From Deltaproteobacteria bacterium (lineage in GTDB: Bacteria > Myxococcota_A > Polyangia > Nannocystales > Nannocystaceae), in the NCBI GenBank assembly GCA_947492135.1, contig CANLQR010000015.1, positions 1-35,610 of the forward strand: 35,610 bases of DNA, given 5' to 3'. The notes beneath the pieces are model-generated. The model did no database searches. It was given only the letters and a program-made list of their open reading frames with translations, and had not been told where the DNA came from. The translations under genes were made by a program, and so were the position numbers. Positions 27,252-35,076 of this stretch are shown in pieces. Positions within the stretch are counted from its first letter, which is position 1; each line of letters begins with the position of its first letter.

Positions 27252-28061
27252 GTGTCTCGTGTTGCCCGGATCTACGCGCACGTCGCGATCGCGACCTGTG
27301 CGCTGTGGGTCGCAACAGTCGATGAGGCGCACGCAGCCCCGCAGGAACCAGCGCGCACCACAGCTGCGGCGCCGGTTCAGGCGCCGGTTCAAACGATGCA
27401 ATCACGCAGCCCTGGGCTGCATCGCTATCTGACCCGCGATCTCGCCGGCAGCGCGCGTTTCCTCGACCACGGTGTCGTTGCGGTTTCGGTCGCCGGTGGC
27501 TATCCCCACCGCTATCGCGTTGGCGCCGCGATCGGACTGCTCGACCACCTCACGCTCGGTGCTCAGCTTCACTGGCTACCGGGACAGCCGCGTCCCCGCG
27601 TCGCGCCGCAGATCGCCCTGGCGTTCTATCGCTGGTACGCGTTCGAAATGGGCGCCGTCTACGATCGCTCGCTGTATCCGCCCCCGATCGTCGACTTCGA
27701 TCCCTCGACGCCCTCGTACCAGCGCGACGCCCACTGGATGCTCGCCACCTTCGCGGTCTCGCAGGCGTGGCTCTCGGGCGGGTTCGAGGTCGGTGCCGTG
27801 CTCGCGCGGCAACGCGATCCCGCCCGTGACGACGCCGACGACGGCAGCAACTACGCGGCGTGGCGGATGCGCCCGGGTGGCGGAGTCTTCTTGCGTGCGG
27901 GCACCCGACGATGGGGCTTCACGGCGAACATGCGCGCGCCCTGGCTGTTCGCCGAGTTCGCCTTCGATCTGCGGTTCGGCGCCTTCGAGCAGCGCGCGCG
28001 GGGTGGCTGGCGGCCGCGCGGATTTGCGTCGGACCGTGACCGTCGAGCACCGCGACGCTGA
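27252..28061 (+). CDS. Probable outer-membrane beta-barrel protein
   Basis: A 269-residue protein from GTG 27252 (TTG 27249 is an alternative). Starting there gives a signal peptide ending DEAHAA. The mature part alternates hydrophobic and polar residues with many aromatic ends: VVAVSVAGGYPHRYRVGAAI, LTLGAQLHWLPGQ, IALAFYRWYAFEMGAVYDR, LATFAVSQAWLSGGFEVGAV, WGFTANMRAPWLFAEFAFDL. These look like transmembrane beta strands. The C-terminus is Arg-rich rather than ending in Phe. Function is unknown. It is divergent from the thiolase operon. Confidence 0.6.
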   Translation: MSRVARIYAHVAIATCALWVATVDEAHAAPQEPARTTAAAPVQAPVQTMQSRSPGLHRYLTRDLAGSARFLDHGVVAVSVAGGYPHRYRVGAAIGLLDHLTLGAQLHWLPGQPRPRVAPQIALAFYRWYAFEMGAVYDRSLYPPPIVDFDPSTPSYQRDAHWMLATFAVSQAWLSGGFEVGAVLARQRDPARDDADDGSNYAAWRMRPGGGVFLRAGTRRWGFTANMRAPWLFAEFAFDLRFGAFEQRARGGWRPRGFASDRDRRAPRR

Positions 28062-28143
28062 TCGTCGAGGTCGCTGGCCCGCGCGGGCGCGTGACGCGGT
28101 GGAGGCGGACTCAGGTCGCGGACGAACGCGTCGTTGCAGCACC

Positions 28144-28172
28144 ACCCATATCGGTGGTATGGGTAACCCATA
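28144..28172 (+). promoter_or_regulatory. Operator/promoter of the first toxin-antitoxin pair
   Basis: Three copies of one half-site: ACCCATA (28144-28150), TATGGGT (28158-28164) and ACCCATA (28166-28172), the last two forming a 15-base palindrome that reaches the first base of the antitoxin ATG. A TTGCAG at 28134-28139 and TATGGG at 28158-28163 are 18 bases apart, a plausible -35/-10. This fits autoregulation by the antitoxin complex and a transcript beginning at or very near the start codon. Confidence 0.55.
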
Positions 28173-28420
28173 TGAAGACGACGATCGAGATCTCCGACGT
28201 GTTGCTGCGGCGGGCCAAGCGCCTGGCGGCGCGCCGTGGGACGACCCTGCGCGCGGTGCTCGAGCAAGCGCTGCGCGCAGAGCTCGAGGCCGAGGCCCGA
28301 GTCACGACCGCACCGCCCGTCGAGACTCATACCTTCGGGGGCAACGGACTCCAGGCCGGCCTGACCTGGGGCGACTGGTCCGCGCTGCGCGCCTACGCGT
28401 ACGAAGGCCGCGGCGGGTGA
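28172..28420 (+). CDS. vapB: VapB-type antitoxin (ribbon-helix-helix)
   Basis: An 82-residue protein from ATG 28172. The N-terminus MKTTIEISDVLLRRAKRLA, then ARRGTTLRAVLEQALRAELE, is the classical ribbon-helix-helix antitoxin: a short DNA-binding strand and two helices. The C-terminal part (VETHTFGGNGLQAGLTW, SALRAYAYEGRGG) would wrap the toxin. There is no Shine-Dalgarno; the operator abuts the start codon. The stop overlaps the toxin start by three bases (GTGA), showing translational coupling. Confidence 0.88.
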   Translation: MKTTIEISDVLLRRAKRLAARRGTTLRAVLEQALRAELEAEARVTTAPPVETHTFGGNGLQAGLTWGDWSALRAYAYEGRGG

Positions 28421-28854
28421 TCGCGATCGACACGAACATTCTGCTGTACGCGCACCGCAGCGACTCGCCGTGGCACGAGGCAGCGAGCGCGGCCATCGTA
28501 GGACTTGCCGGACGGGCGTGGGCGATCCCCTGGCCGGTCGTGCACGAGTTCATCGCGATCGCGACGCATCGCCGCGTGTTCGATCCGCCGTCCCCTCTCG
28601 AGGATGCCCTTGCCGCAGTCGCATCGTGGCGGGCATCGCCTTCTCTGATGCTGCTGGGCGAGACCGCCGGGCACTGGGACACGCTCGGCCGGCTGGTCCG
28701 CGCCGCCGGCATCCATGGGCCGATGATCCACGACGCGCGCATCGCTGCGATCTGTCTCGATCACGCGGTCGCGGAGCTGTGGACTTCGGATCGCGATTTC
28801 AGCCGGTTCCCGACGCTGCGGGTGCGCAACCCGCTGGTCGCAGATCCGCGGTGA
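28417..28854 (+). CDS. vapC: VapC-type PIN-domain toxin
   Basis: A 145-residue protein from GTG 28417, overlapping the antitoxin stop. It is a PIN-domain ribonuclease: VIAIDTNILLYAHRSDSPWH (first Asp), PVVHEFIAIATHR (Glu), MIHDARIAAICLDHAV (Asp) and WTSDRDFSRFPTL (Asp) supply the four acidic metal-binding positions. VapC toxins usually cut tRNA or rRNA and are held by VapB. The frame is open far upstream, but only as antisense or shadow sequence. Its stop codon lies in the first perfect unit of a 10-base tandem repeat. Confidence 0.88.
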   Translation: MIAIDTNILLYAHRSDSPWHEAASAAIVGLAGRAWAIPWPVVHEFIAIATHRRVFDPPSPLEDALAAVASWRASPSLMLLGETAGHWDTLGRLVRAAGIHGPMIHDARIAAICLDHAVAELWTSDRDFSRFPTLRVRNPLVADPR

Positions 28855-28890
28855 TCCGCGGTGATCCGCGGTGATCCGCGGTGATCCGCG
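28841..28890 (+). repeat. 10-base tandem repeat (GTGATCCGCG)
   Basis: Four perfect tandem copies of GTGATCCGCG (28851-28890), preceded by one imperfect copy (28841-28850). The first perfect copy contains the vapC stop codon, so a change in copy number upstream of it would add or remove the last residues. This is a minisatellite, not a CRISPR array: the copies touch each other and there are no spacers. Confidence 0.95.
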
Positions 28891-28964
28891 CTGGTTGAAG
28901 AGCCCTTGTCAGGTCGCGGACGATTCCACCACCATGGTCGGCGGCACCCAGGACACCGCGGCCG

Positions 28965-28998
28965 TTGCAGGGTGTGACGTTTTGTCTTACTCTGTAAG
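28965..28998 (+). promoter_or_regulatory. Promoter/operator of the second toxin-antitoxin pair
   Basis: TTGCAG (28965-28970), a 17-base gap, then TACTCT (28988-28993) as a possible -35/-10, overlapped by the inverted repeat CTTAC-TCT-GTAAG (28986-28998). The antitoxin ATG is at 29000, six bases after the -10, so the transcript is probably leaderless. Confidence 0.45.
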
Positions 28999-28999
28999 T

Positions 29000-29242
29000 A
29001 TGTTCACCATTACCATGAGCGCGAAGGGCCAGTTCGTCCTTCCCAAGGCGGTACGGGAGCACCTCAAGCTGCTGCCCGGGAGCAAGGTGGACGTGACCAT
29101 CGACGACAAGAATCGCCTGGTGCTCACCCCCGCGCTGCACGAGCCTGCGGACCTCTTCCGCAGCCGACCGCCGAAGCAGCGCGTGGTTTCGCTGGAGGAG
29201 ATGGACCGCGCGATTGCGAGGGCCGTGCGTGGCCGGGTTTGA
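29000..29242 (+). CDS. AbrB/MazE-type (SpoVT swapped-hairpin) antitoxin
   Basis: An 80-residue protein from ATG 29000. MFTITMSAKGQFVLPKAVRE, then HLKLLPGSKVDVTIDDKNRL, is the AbrB/SpoVT DNA-binding fold found in many antitoxins partnered with PIN toxins. The C-terminal tail (ADLFRSRPPKQRVVSLEEMD) would bind the toxin. There is no Shine-Dalgarno, and the start lies right after the promoter. The toxin starts inside the end of this gene, overlapping by 14 bases. It uses an antitoxin family different from that of the preceding pair. Confidence 0.88.
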   Translation: MFTITMSAKGQFVLPKAVREHLKLLPGSKVDVTIDDKNRLVLTPALHEPADLFRSRPPKQRVVSLEEMDRAIARAVRGRV

Positions 29243-29621
29243 CACGAACGTCATCGTGCGCGTTCTCGTCGGCGACGATCCGACCCAGACGCGCAAGGCG
29301 GAGCAAGCGTTCTCGGAGCATGCGGCGACTGACGGCGTGTTCGTGTCTCTCGTCGTGCTCGCCGAGGTCACGTGGGTGCTCGAGGCGGCGTACAGCTGGG
29401 ACCGCGCGACGATCCACCGCCAGGTGTCGCTGCTCGTGCGTACCAAGGGCGTGGTTGTGGAAGAGCTCGAGCTGGTCCAGACCGCGCTGGACGAGTACAT
29501 CGCCGGAAAAGCCGGACTCGCCGACTACCTGATCCTCGGCAAGGCGCGAACCGGGCCCGGCCGCTCGCTGGTGACGTTCGACCGCAAGCTCGCACGCACC
29601 GCCGACGTCACGCTGCTGTAG
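29229..29621 (+). CDS. PIN-domain toxin of the AbrB-type pair
   Basis: A 130-residue protein from GTG 29229 (TTG 29214 is an alternative). VAGFDTNVIVRVLVGDDPTQ gives the first Asp, SLVVLAEVTWVLEAAY the Glu, LADYLILGKART the next Asp and VTFDRKLARTADV the last Asp, so all four PIN acidic positions are present. It is a likely RNase toxin. The overlap with its antitoxin gene suggests coupled translation. The 125 bases after it, up to the convergent hydrolase gene, contain an open frame of uncertain value. Confidence 0.88.
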   Translation: MAGFDTNVIVRVLVGDDPTQTRKAEQAFSEHAATDGVFVSLVVLAEVTWVLEAAYSWDRATIHRQVSLLVRTKGVVVEELELVQTALDEYIAGKAGLADYLILGKARTGPGRSLVTFDRKLARTADVTLL

Positions 29622-29746
29622 GTGGCTTACTCGCCCGCGGGCAGCTTGGGACGTCGAGCGACGAGGACGTCGCCGGCATCGCGGTGCAGGTGGCCAAGCG
29701 AGTGGTGCGGATGCTGACCGGGCCGCAGCAGGCTGCGGGCGACGCC

Positions 29747-30595
29747 CTATGGCAACGGGAAGACGTCGACCAGCGCCTGCGCGATGTGGGCGTTGCGCAC
29801 GTCGTTGCCGGCGCTGGTGTGGTGGATGCCGTCGCTGTACGGCGCCACGCCGGTCGCCGCCACCGCAGCCCAGTCGTCGAGCTCGAGGTTGGGCCAACGC
29901 TGCAACGCGGCGACGAGCGCTTCGTTCCACAGCACCATGTTGTCGTTCGCCCAGTATCCGTCGTCTCGCGTCGTGAACGTGTTCACCCACAGGACAGGCG
30001 CGACCGCGGTCGCATCGATCGCGGTCATCATCGCGTCGATCGCGTCGCCTCGCGTGTAGCCAGCACCAGCCGCGACGTTCGCCGTGTCGTTCGTGCCGAG
30101 CGCGACGACCCAACACCCAGCAAAGCCCGTCTGCGCGATCGAGATCGCCGCGTCCTCGCCGGTGTGCGGATCGTCAGGCAGCTTCTGCAAGATCGCACGC
30201 CCGCCGAACGCATCGATCGTCGCGGTCACGCCGACGTCGGCGTAAGCCGCCGTCAGCGCGCGCACCGTGTATGCGGTGAGGCTGTCGCCGATGTGCACGA
30301 CCAAGGAGCAATCCACGCTGGGCATCGCAGGTCCGCTCGAGCTGCTGTCGCCGCCCTCGGTCGTCGCGGCGCCGGTCGTCGCCGTAGACGAGCTGTCGGC
30401 CGAGCTCTGGGATGTCGACGACGGACCTCCGGTCGTGGCCGATGTGACCGGTGTGCTGCCTGTACTCGACGACGCCTCACCCGACCATGCGGGGTCGCTC
30501 GGCGGATTGCCGCGGCACGCCGTCAGGCAGAGCGTCGCCGCGACGACATGCGTGCATCGCCGACCGGACACGTCGAACTGGACCATCGTATGCAA
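29747..30595 (-). CDS. SGNH/GDSL-type hydrolase lipoprotein
   Basis: A 282-residue protein from ATG 30595 (ATG 30586 also possible). Lipobox LTAC (Cys 27), then a Ser/Thr/Gly linker to residue about 90. The hydrolase domain starts VVHIGDSLT with nucleophile Ser105 and has VVALGTND (N169, D170) and YSDGIHHT (D255, H258), the Ser-Asn-Asp/His set of SGNH esterases and lipases. It is likely anchored in the outer membrane or periplasm and acts on ester bonds of unknown substrates (for example polysaccharide acetyl groups or lipids). No neighbour suggests a pathway. Confidence 0.82.
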   Translation of the reverse strand: MHTMVQFDVSGRRCTHVVAATLCLTACRGNPPSDPAWSGEASSSTGSTPVTSATTGGPSSTSQSSADSSSTATTGAATTEGGDSSSSGPAMPSVDCSLVVHIGDSLTAYTVRALTAAYADVGVTATIDAFGGRAILQKLPDDPHTGEDAAISIAQTGFAGCWVVALGTNDTANVAAGAGYTRGDAIDAMMTAIDATAVAPVLWVNTFTTRDDGYWANDNMVLWNEALVAALQRWPNLELDDWAAVAATGVAPYSDGIHHTSAGNDVRNAHIAQALVDVFPLP

Positions 30596-30762
30596 CCCGC
30601 GACGTCGTCAACCCCCCATCCCTGCGCCTTCTGAGGTCAGTCCGGCGTGGCGGTTGGCTCAGCGCGGGGAGATTTCACCATCCGGCTCTTCCGTTGAGTT
30701 GGCTTGTGGCTTCGGTCGCGCGCGCCCTTGCCGGGTGGAGCCGACGTCCGTATCGTTCGTGG

Positions 30763-31671
30763 GTGGTATGGGTTGGTTGGAGCATCGGTGGAGTTTTCCT
30801 GGTGGCATGCGGCCCGGGTGTATCGGGCGACGGGGACTCCGGCGCGTCGGGCGGCCTCAGTTTGTCGTCGGCGGACGCGACGGGTCTCGGCGATTCCTCG
30901 ACCGGCGAGCCGCCCGAGGCCTGTGGGCTCGTCCCGGATGGTGGCAACTGCGACGCTGCGTTCCCGCGTTGGTACTTCGATCAGGCGACAGGCCGCTGCG
31001 CCGAGTTCACCTGGGGGGGATGCGACGGCGTGGTCCCCTTCGAGGACTTCGCGAGTTGCAGCATCGCCTGCGAGGCTTGCGAGACGCAGACGGCCGCGCC
31101 GACCCCGAGCGTCGTGCGGGTGACGATCCACAACGATACGGACACGACGATCTACCTGGAGGGCGTGCAGCCCGATGCCTCGCCGGGCTACTTTCGCAAC
31201 CAGGAGTACATACTCATCGAGGACGCCACCGGGGCCGTCCTCGCGTCCCATGCGGAGTCGTGCGAGGCCGAATACTCGTGCTCGAGCCTGCCGGCGGGGG
31301 ACTGGCTGTGCGATCCAGGTGCACCCATGCGGCCGGGCGCGATCCACCTCGCCCCGGGGGCGAGCTACGACGCCGTCGAGTGGGATTCGCTCGTGTGGAG
31401 CGATGGCGGGCTCGCGAACGAATGCCTCGAAGCCGAGTTCCAGGACGCCTACGGCCCCGTCGCGCCGTGCCGTCGCCACTCGCCGTACCTCGGCACCTTC
31501 GTCGTCGCGACCGCACGCGCGTCGGAGGTGCTCGACGGTGAGGACTGCGAGCCGTCTTCGAGCGGGTGGTGTCGGACGGGCACGGGAGCCGTGGCGTCGA
31601 ATCCCACGCTCGAGGCCGTGACCGGCTTCGACCTGCCCACTGATGCAGTGGATCTCAGGTTCGTCCGCTGA
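30763..31671 (+). CDS. Lipoprotein with Kunitz/BPTI-like domain
   Basis: About 302 residues from GTG 30763, which gives a short lipoprotein signal with lipobox LVAC; an in-frame GTG upstream would add an Arg-containing N-region. After a Ser/Gly/Asp linker there is a six-Cys domain beginning ACGLVPDGGNC, with RWYFDQATGRCAEFTWGGC and FASCSIAC. Cys spacing 8-15-7-11-3 nearly equals that of Kunitz/BPTI inhibitors (8-15-7-12-3), including the aromatic, FTWGGC and final CxxxC elements. The rest (VVRVTIHNDTDTTIYLEG; CLEAEFQDAYGPVAPC) is a beta-rich unknown domain. The role may be inhibition of serine proteases or simply a disulfide scaffold; the P1 site lies near the second Cys and is not typical (inference). 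Confidence 0.7.
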   Translation: MVWVGWSIGGVFLVACGPGVSGDGDSGASGGLSLSSADATGLGDSSTGEPPEACGLVPDGGNCDAAFPRWYFDQATGRCAEFTWGGCDGVVPFEDFASCSIACEACETQTAAPTPSVVRVTIHNDTDTTIYLEGVQPDASPGYFRNQEYILIEDATGAVLASHAESCEAEYSCSSLPAGDWLCDPGAPMRPGAIHLAPGASYDAVEWDSLVWSDGGLANECLEAEFQDAYGPVAPCRRHSPYLGTFVVATARASEVLDGEDCEPSSSGWCRTGTGAVASNPTLEAVTGFDLPTDAVDLRFVR

Positions 31672-31681
31672 GACCGCGCCA

Positions 31682-31873
31682 TTAGGAGGGCGCCGATGTC
31701 CGCTCGGCGGTCCACGGCGCGGGGCAGTCCTCGGACTCTTCGCATGTCTGCGAGCACTGGTCGAGTACGCAGATCTGCCATGCGCAGTCCTCGGAGAATT
31801 GGTGGAAGGCGATGTTGTGCTGGTAGAGTCGGTCGTGCGCATCCATCGATCGCGATGACGTCCGGCTCGTCAC
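31682..31873 (-). CDS. Small Cys-containing protein, start uncertain
   Basis: Up to 63 residues from GTG 31873 (ATG 31846 also in frame). The supported part is DRLYQHNIAFHQFSEDCAWQ, then ICVLDQCSQTCEESEDCPAP, with five Cys. A neighbouring frame upstream reads MTTTVPTLRGDEPDVIAIDG from ATG 31901 and could be its true N-terminus if one base near 31850 is out of frame. There is no signal peptide. It converges on the Kunitz lipoprotein gene with only 10 bases between the stops. The family is not recognised. Confidence 0.4.
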   Translation of the reverse strand: MTSRTSSRSMDAHDRLYQHNIAFHQFSEDCAWQICVLDQCSQTCEESEDCPAPWTAERTSAPS

Positions 31874-31987
31874 CTCGCAGGGTCGGGACGGTCGTCGTCA
31901 TGTCCCCACTGTCGCACGATCCCACCGGCTCGCATCACGTGGGGAGAAGTCCCCGGCTGCTCCGGCGCTTTCGCGTGCGCGCCAACG

Positions 31988-32662
31988 ATGACACGCTCAC
32001 TACCAGCAATGCGCCCGTCGCCGCCGTCCTCTCGCTCCTCCGAGTCGTCCCGCTGCCACGCGCGGCGGCGCCTCGGCGGTGCGATCGTCTGCGGAGCTCT
32101 GCTCGCGGCGTCCCTCGCGGCCAGCGGCTGCTCGCGCGCCGCCGCCTGGGATCTCGGCAATCCCCCGGGGCGCGGCGACACGATCCTCTGCGCCGATGAG
32201 TCTCGACCTGCCGAGCGTCGCGACGACGGCGTCGCCGTGTGTCCGTGGGGGGCTGCGTTCGATGGGAAGTCGATCGGGCGCGTGGACGAGGCCGGCCGCT
32301 ACACCGCAGAACTACGCATTCGGGCGTCGCCGTTCCACATGAACCTCTGCGAGACCGTCGCGTTCGCCGGCTACCCCAGCGGCGAAATCCTGAGCCCAGC
32401 GGTGGTCTCGTGGTCGGCCCGACCGGGCGACGTCGCGAGCGGCTGGGGGCCCACCGTGCCGCTGATGATCGGCCGCGGATACCTCGACTGCGAGCTCGAG
32501 CGCCTCTACTTCACGGTCCGCGATGACTGCTTCGTGATCGGCCGCGACGGAGAACGGCAGCCCATGGAGTGCCTGCCCGAGGTTTTCGCGAGCCTGCATG
32601 AGTGGTCCATCCTGCCCAGGCAAGGCGACGCCCAGCGTGTGACCGCGACCCCCGCCGACTAG
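31988..32662 (+). CDS. Hypothetical lipoprotein
   Basis: Up to 224 residues from ATG 31988; ATG 32009 is an alternative. The signal is GGAIVCGALLAASLAASGC with a probable lipidated Cys at 48 after an unusually long basic N-region, so the start may be further downstream. The mature part is about 175 residues with five more Cys (TILCADE, AVCPWGAA, NLCETVAF, LDCELERL, DDCFVIG) and beta-like stretches (LYFTVRDDCFVIGRDGE). The family is not recognised. Confidence 0.6.
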   Translation: MTRSLPAMRPSPPSSRSSESSRCHARRRLGGAIVCGALLAASLAASGCSRAAAWDLGNPPGRGDTILCADESRPAERRDDGVAVCPWGAAFDGKSIGRVDEAGRYTAELRIRASPFHMNLCETVAFAGYPSGEILSPAVVSWSARPGDVASGWGPTVPLMIGRGYLDCELERLYFTVRDDCFVIGRDGERQPMECLPEVFASLHEWSILPRQGDAQRVTATPAD

Positions 32663-32982
32663 GCTCGCGGGTCCCCGGAAGTGCGACAACGAGAATGGAG
32701 CGGCGGACTCGGCGTAGGTCCCAGGCGCCGACACCACCACTCGCGTTGGCGCGCACGAAGGTCGGCACGCCGCCTTTGCACGGTCGGACGTCCTTCGTCG
32801 AACGGCAACGCGTCGGCTGGTGGGCTCGGCCCGACGACGAGCAACCCTGCAAGCAGCGACGTCACGCTCCACGACAGCGTTGGATCGCCCTTTCGTGCCC
32901 GTGTTGAGCGATCACCTCCACCGCAACGACGCGAAGCCCCAAGCCTGTACCACCCTTCGGTAGCATTGCGATTGTATCGCCG
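32663..32982. other. Intergenic region (320 bases) with a weak exported-like frame
   Basis: No convincing gene. On the minus strand, GTG 32865 reads VTSLLAGLLVVGPSPPADA, which resembles a signal peptide, then becomes Arg/Trp/Pro-rich and stops at 32659. This may be a decayed secreted-protein gene or chance. No repeat or RNA was recognised; the promoter of the kinase-PduL fusion should lie at the right end. Confidence 0.4.
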
Positions 32983-34854
32983 GTGTCCACGCGGCACGAT
33001 GCAACGGTGATCGTCGCCGTGGTGAATTCCGGGAGTTCCTCGATCAAGGCCGATGTCGTGGACACCGCGACCGGTCAACGGCTCGCGCGGCTGCGCGCGG
33101 AGCGACTCGGGACCGCGCAGGCGGTGGTGCGCCTCGACGACGGCGCCCCCGAGCCGCTGGCCGCGATCGCCATACCCGCGGTGCTACGCCTGGTGTTGCC
33201 GCCCCTGTTCGAGCGCGCCCCTGCGATCGCGGCGATCGGGCATCGCGTCGTGCACGGCGGCGATCGCTTCGTCGCCGCCACGCCGATCGACGACGACGTG
33301 GTCGCGGCGATCGACGCCCTGGGCCCGCTCGCGCCGCTGCACAACCCCGCCAACCTCGCGGGCATCATCGCGTGCCGCGAACTCCGGCCCGATCTGCCCC
33401 AAGTCGCCGTGTTCGACACCGCCTTCCACGCGACCCTGCCGGCGCGCGCGCGGACCTACGCGATCGATCCAGCGTTGGCCGCCAAGCACGGGATCCGCCG
33501 TTTCGGATTCCACGGCACCAGCCACGCGTGGGTCGCCACCCGCGCAGCCGAGCACCTCGGCGAGCGGCTCGAGGACCTGCGCATCATCACCTGCCACCTG
33601 GGCAACGGCGCCAGCGTGACCGCTGTGGAGTGCGGGCGCAGCGTCGAGACCAGCATGGGCATGACCCCGCTCGAGGGTCTGGTCATGGGCACGCGGGCCG
33701 GTGACATCGACGCCGGCGCGCTGCTGCACCTGCTGCGCGCCGAGGGCCTGGACGCCGATGGGCTGGACGATCTGCTGAACCGGCGCTCTGGACTGGCCGC
33801 GCTGTCCGGCATCGGTCAAGACATGCGCGACATCGAGGATCGCGCGGCCGACGGTGACGATCGCTGCCGCCTGGCGATCCGCGTGTTCTGCCACCGACTG
33901 CGCAAGTACATCGGCGCCTACGCGGCGATCATGGGCGGCGTCGACGTCATCGTGTTCACCGGCGGCATCGGCGAAAACAGTGCGGAGGTCCGACACACCG
34001 CCGCGGCGCGCCTCGACTTTCTGGGCGCGCGCCTCGACGAGGATCGCAACCGGGGTGCGAAGGTCGGCCCGGGGGCGCCGGTTGCCGAGATCTCGACGCC
34101 CCACAGTCGTGTGCGACTGCTGGCGATCGCGACCGACGAGGAGCTGGCGATCGCACATCAGGCCGCCGGGGTTGTCGCCGGCCTCGCCCGGGTCGAGGGC
34201 GAGCGTCGGATCCCCATCGCCGTATCCGCGCGCCACATCCATCTCACGCCCGAAGCCGTGGCGACGCTGTTCGGACCCGGCCACCCGCTGACCCCGCGCA
34301 ACGAGCTGTCGCAACCGGGCCAATTCGCGTGCGAAGAGACCTTGACGATCATCGGCCCCAAGCGTCGCCTCGAGCACGTGCGCGTGCTCGGTCCGGTGCG
34401 ACCGAAAAATCAGGTCGAGATCTCGCGCACCGACGAGTTCTGGCTCGGCGTCGACGCGCCGGTACGCAACTCCGGCGACACCGCCGGATCCGCCAGCATC
34501 ACGCTCGAGGGCCCCGCGGGCGCATTGACCCTGACCGAGGGTCTGATCTGCGCCGCGCGCCACATCCACATGACCCCGGCCGACGCCGAGGTGTTCGGGG
34601 TCGACGATGGCGACGTCGTCGAGGTCGCCGTCGACTCGGCGGGCCGCAACCTGGTGTTCGGCGACGTGACCATCCGCGTGTCACCGAAGTTCCGCCTCGA
34701 GATGCACGTCGACACCGACGAGGCCAACGCTGCCGAGCTGACCCCGGACGCCGAGGGGATGTTGATGGCGACCTCGGGCACCGCCCGACTGCGCCGGCGG
34801 TCCCTGCCCGCCGGTGGCACAAAGCCGACGCCATGCGTGCCCAAAGGGGCTTGA
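32983..34854 (+). CDS. Acetate kinase-PduL phosphotransacylase fusion
   Basis: A 623-residue protein from GTG 32983 (GTG 33007 also possible). Residues 9-400 are a complete acetate/propionate kinase: NSGSSSIK (15-22), GHRVVHGG (86-93), FDTAFH (D145), GFHGTSH (175-181), HLGNGAS, GGIGENS (327-333) and ATDEELAI. Residues 410-605 are a complete PduL-type phosphate acyltransferase with its two zinc-binding blocks, VSARHIHLTP (H418, H420) and AARHIHMTP (H527, H529), plus FRLEMHVDTDEANAA (H575). PduL converts acyl-CoA plus phosphate to acyl-phosphate, and the kinase then makes ATP plus carboxylate. There is no shell-protein gene or encapsulation peptide, so this is a cytosolic form. The tail after residue 605 is Pro/Lys-rich. 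Fusion of the two consecutive enzymes may allow acyl-phosphate transfer within one chain (inference). Confidence 0.92.
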   Translation: MSTRHDATVIVAVVNSGSSSIKADVVDTATGQRLARLRAERLGTAQAVVRLDDGAPEPLAAIAIPAVLRLVLPPLFERAPAIAAIGHRVVHGGDRFVAATPIDDDVVAAIDALGPLAPLHNPANLAGIIACRELRPDLPQVAVFDTAFHATLPARARTYAIDPALAAKHGIRRFGFHGTSHAWVATRAAEHLGERLEDLRIITCHLGNGASVTAVECGRSVETSMGMTPLEGLVMGTRAGDIDAGALLHLLRAEGLDADGLDDLLNRRSGLAALSGIGQDMRDIEDRAADGDDRCRLAIRVFCHRLRKYIGAYAAIMGGVDVIVFTGGIGENSAEVRHTAAARLDFLGARLDEDRNRGAKVGPGAPVAEISTPHSRVRLLAIATDEELAIAHQAAGVVAGLARVEGERRIPIAVSARHIHLTPEAVATLFGPGHPLTPRNELSQPGQFACEETLTIIGPKRRLEHVRVLGPVRPKNQVEISRTDEFWLGVDAPVRNSGDTAGSASITLEGPAGALTLTEGLICAARHIHMTPADAEVFGVDDGDVVEVAVDSAGRNLVFGDVTIRVSPKFRLEMHVDTDEANAAELTPDAEGMLMATSGTARLRRRSLPAGGTKPTPCVPKGA

Positions 34855-35066
34855 AGCGTCGGCAGCTGCGATCTCGCGCACGGACGGGCGATTGGTGAAC
34901 TCGATCGCGTTCGTCCACGTGATCCTCTGCGCAGGAAGGCGATGCGGTGGCCCTTGAAGGCTGGGGCGGAGGGTCGTAGACTGGGTTGTATCCGGCGGCG
35001 GTTTGTCCCGCGCGGATGGGCCAGAATCGGGCCAAAGTGGATGGGTTGGCTAGTGGAACGTCGATT

Positions 35067-35071
35067 AGGAG
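35067..35071 (+). promoter_or_regulatory. Ribosome binding site
   Basis: AGGAG five bases before ATG 35077 supports that start for the lipoprotein at the right edge. Confidence 0.7.
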
Positions 35072-35076
35072 CAATC

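Noticed and set aside
28841-28890. CRISPR array
   Set aside because: Repeat unit is 10 bases, copies are directly adjacent and no spacers exist.
29622-29746. Open frame reading DVAGIAVQVAKRVVRML after the second toxin
   Set aside because: Short, without a start of its own, and continues as antisense of the SGNH hydrolase; possible remnant but not supportable.
33184-34569. Long minus-strand open frame (461 codons)
   Set aside because: Antisense to the AckA-PduL fusion, whose motifs are complete on the plus strand.
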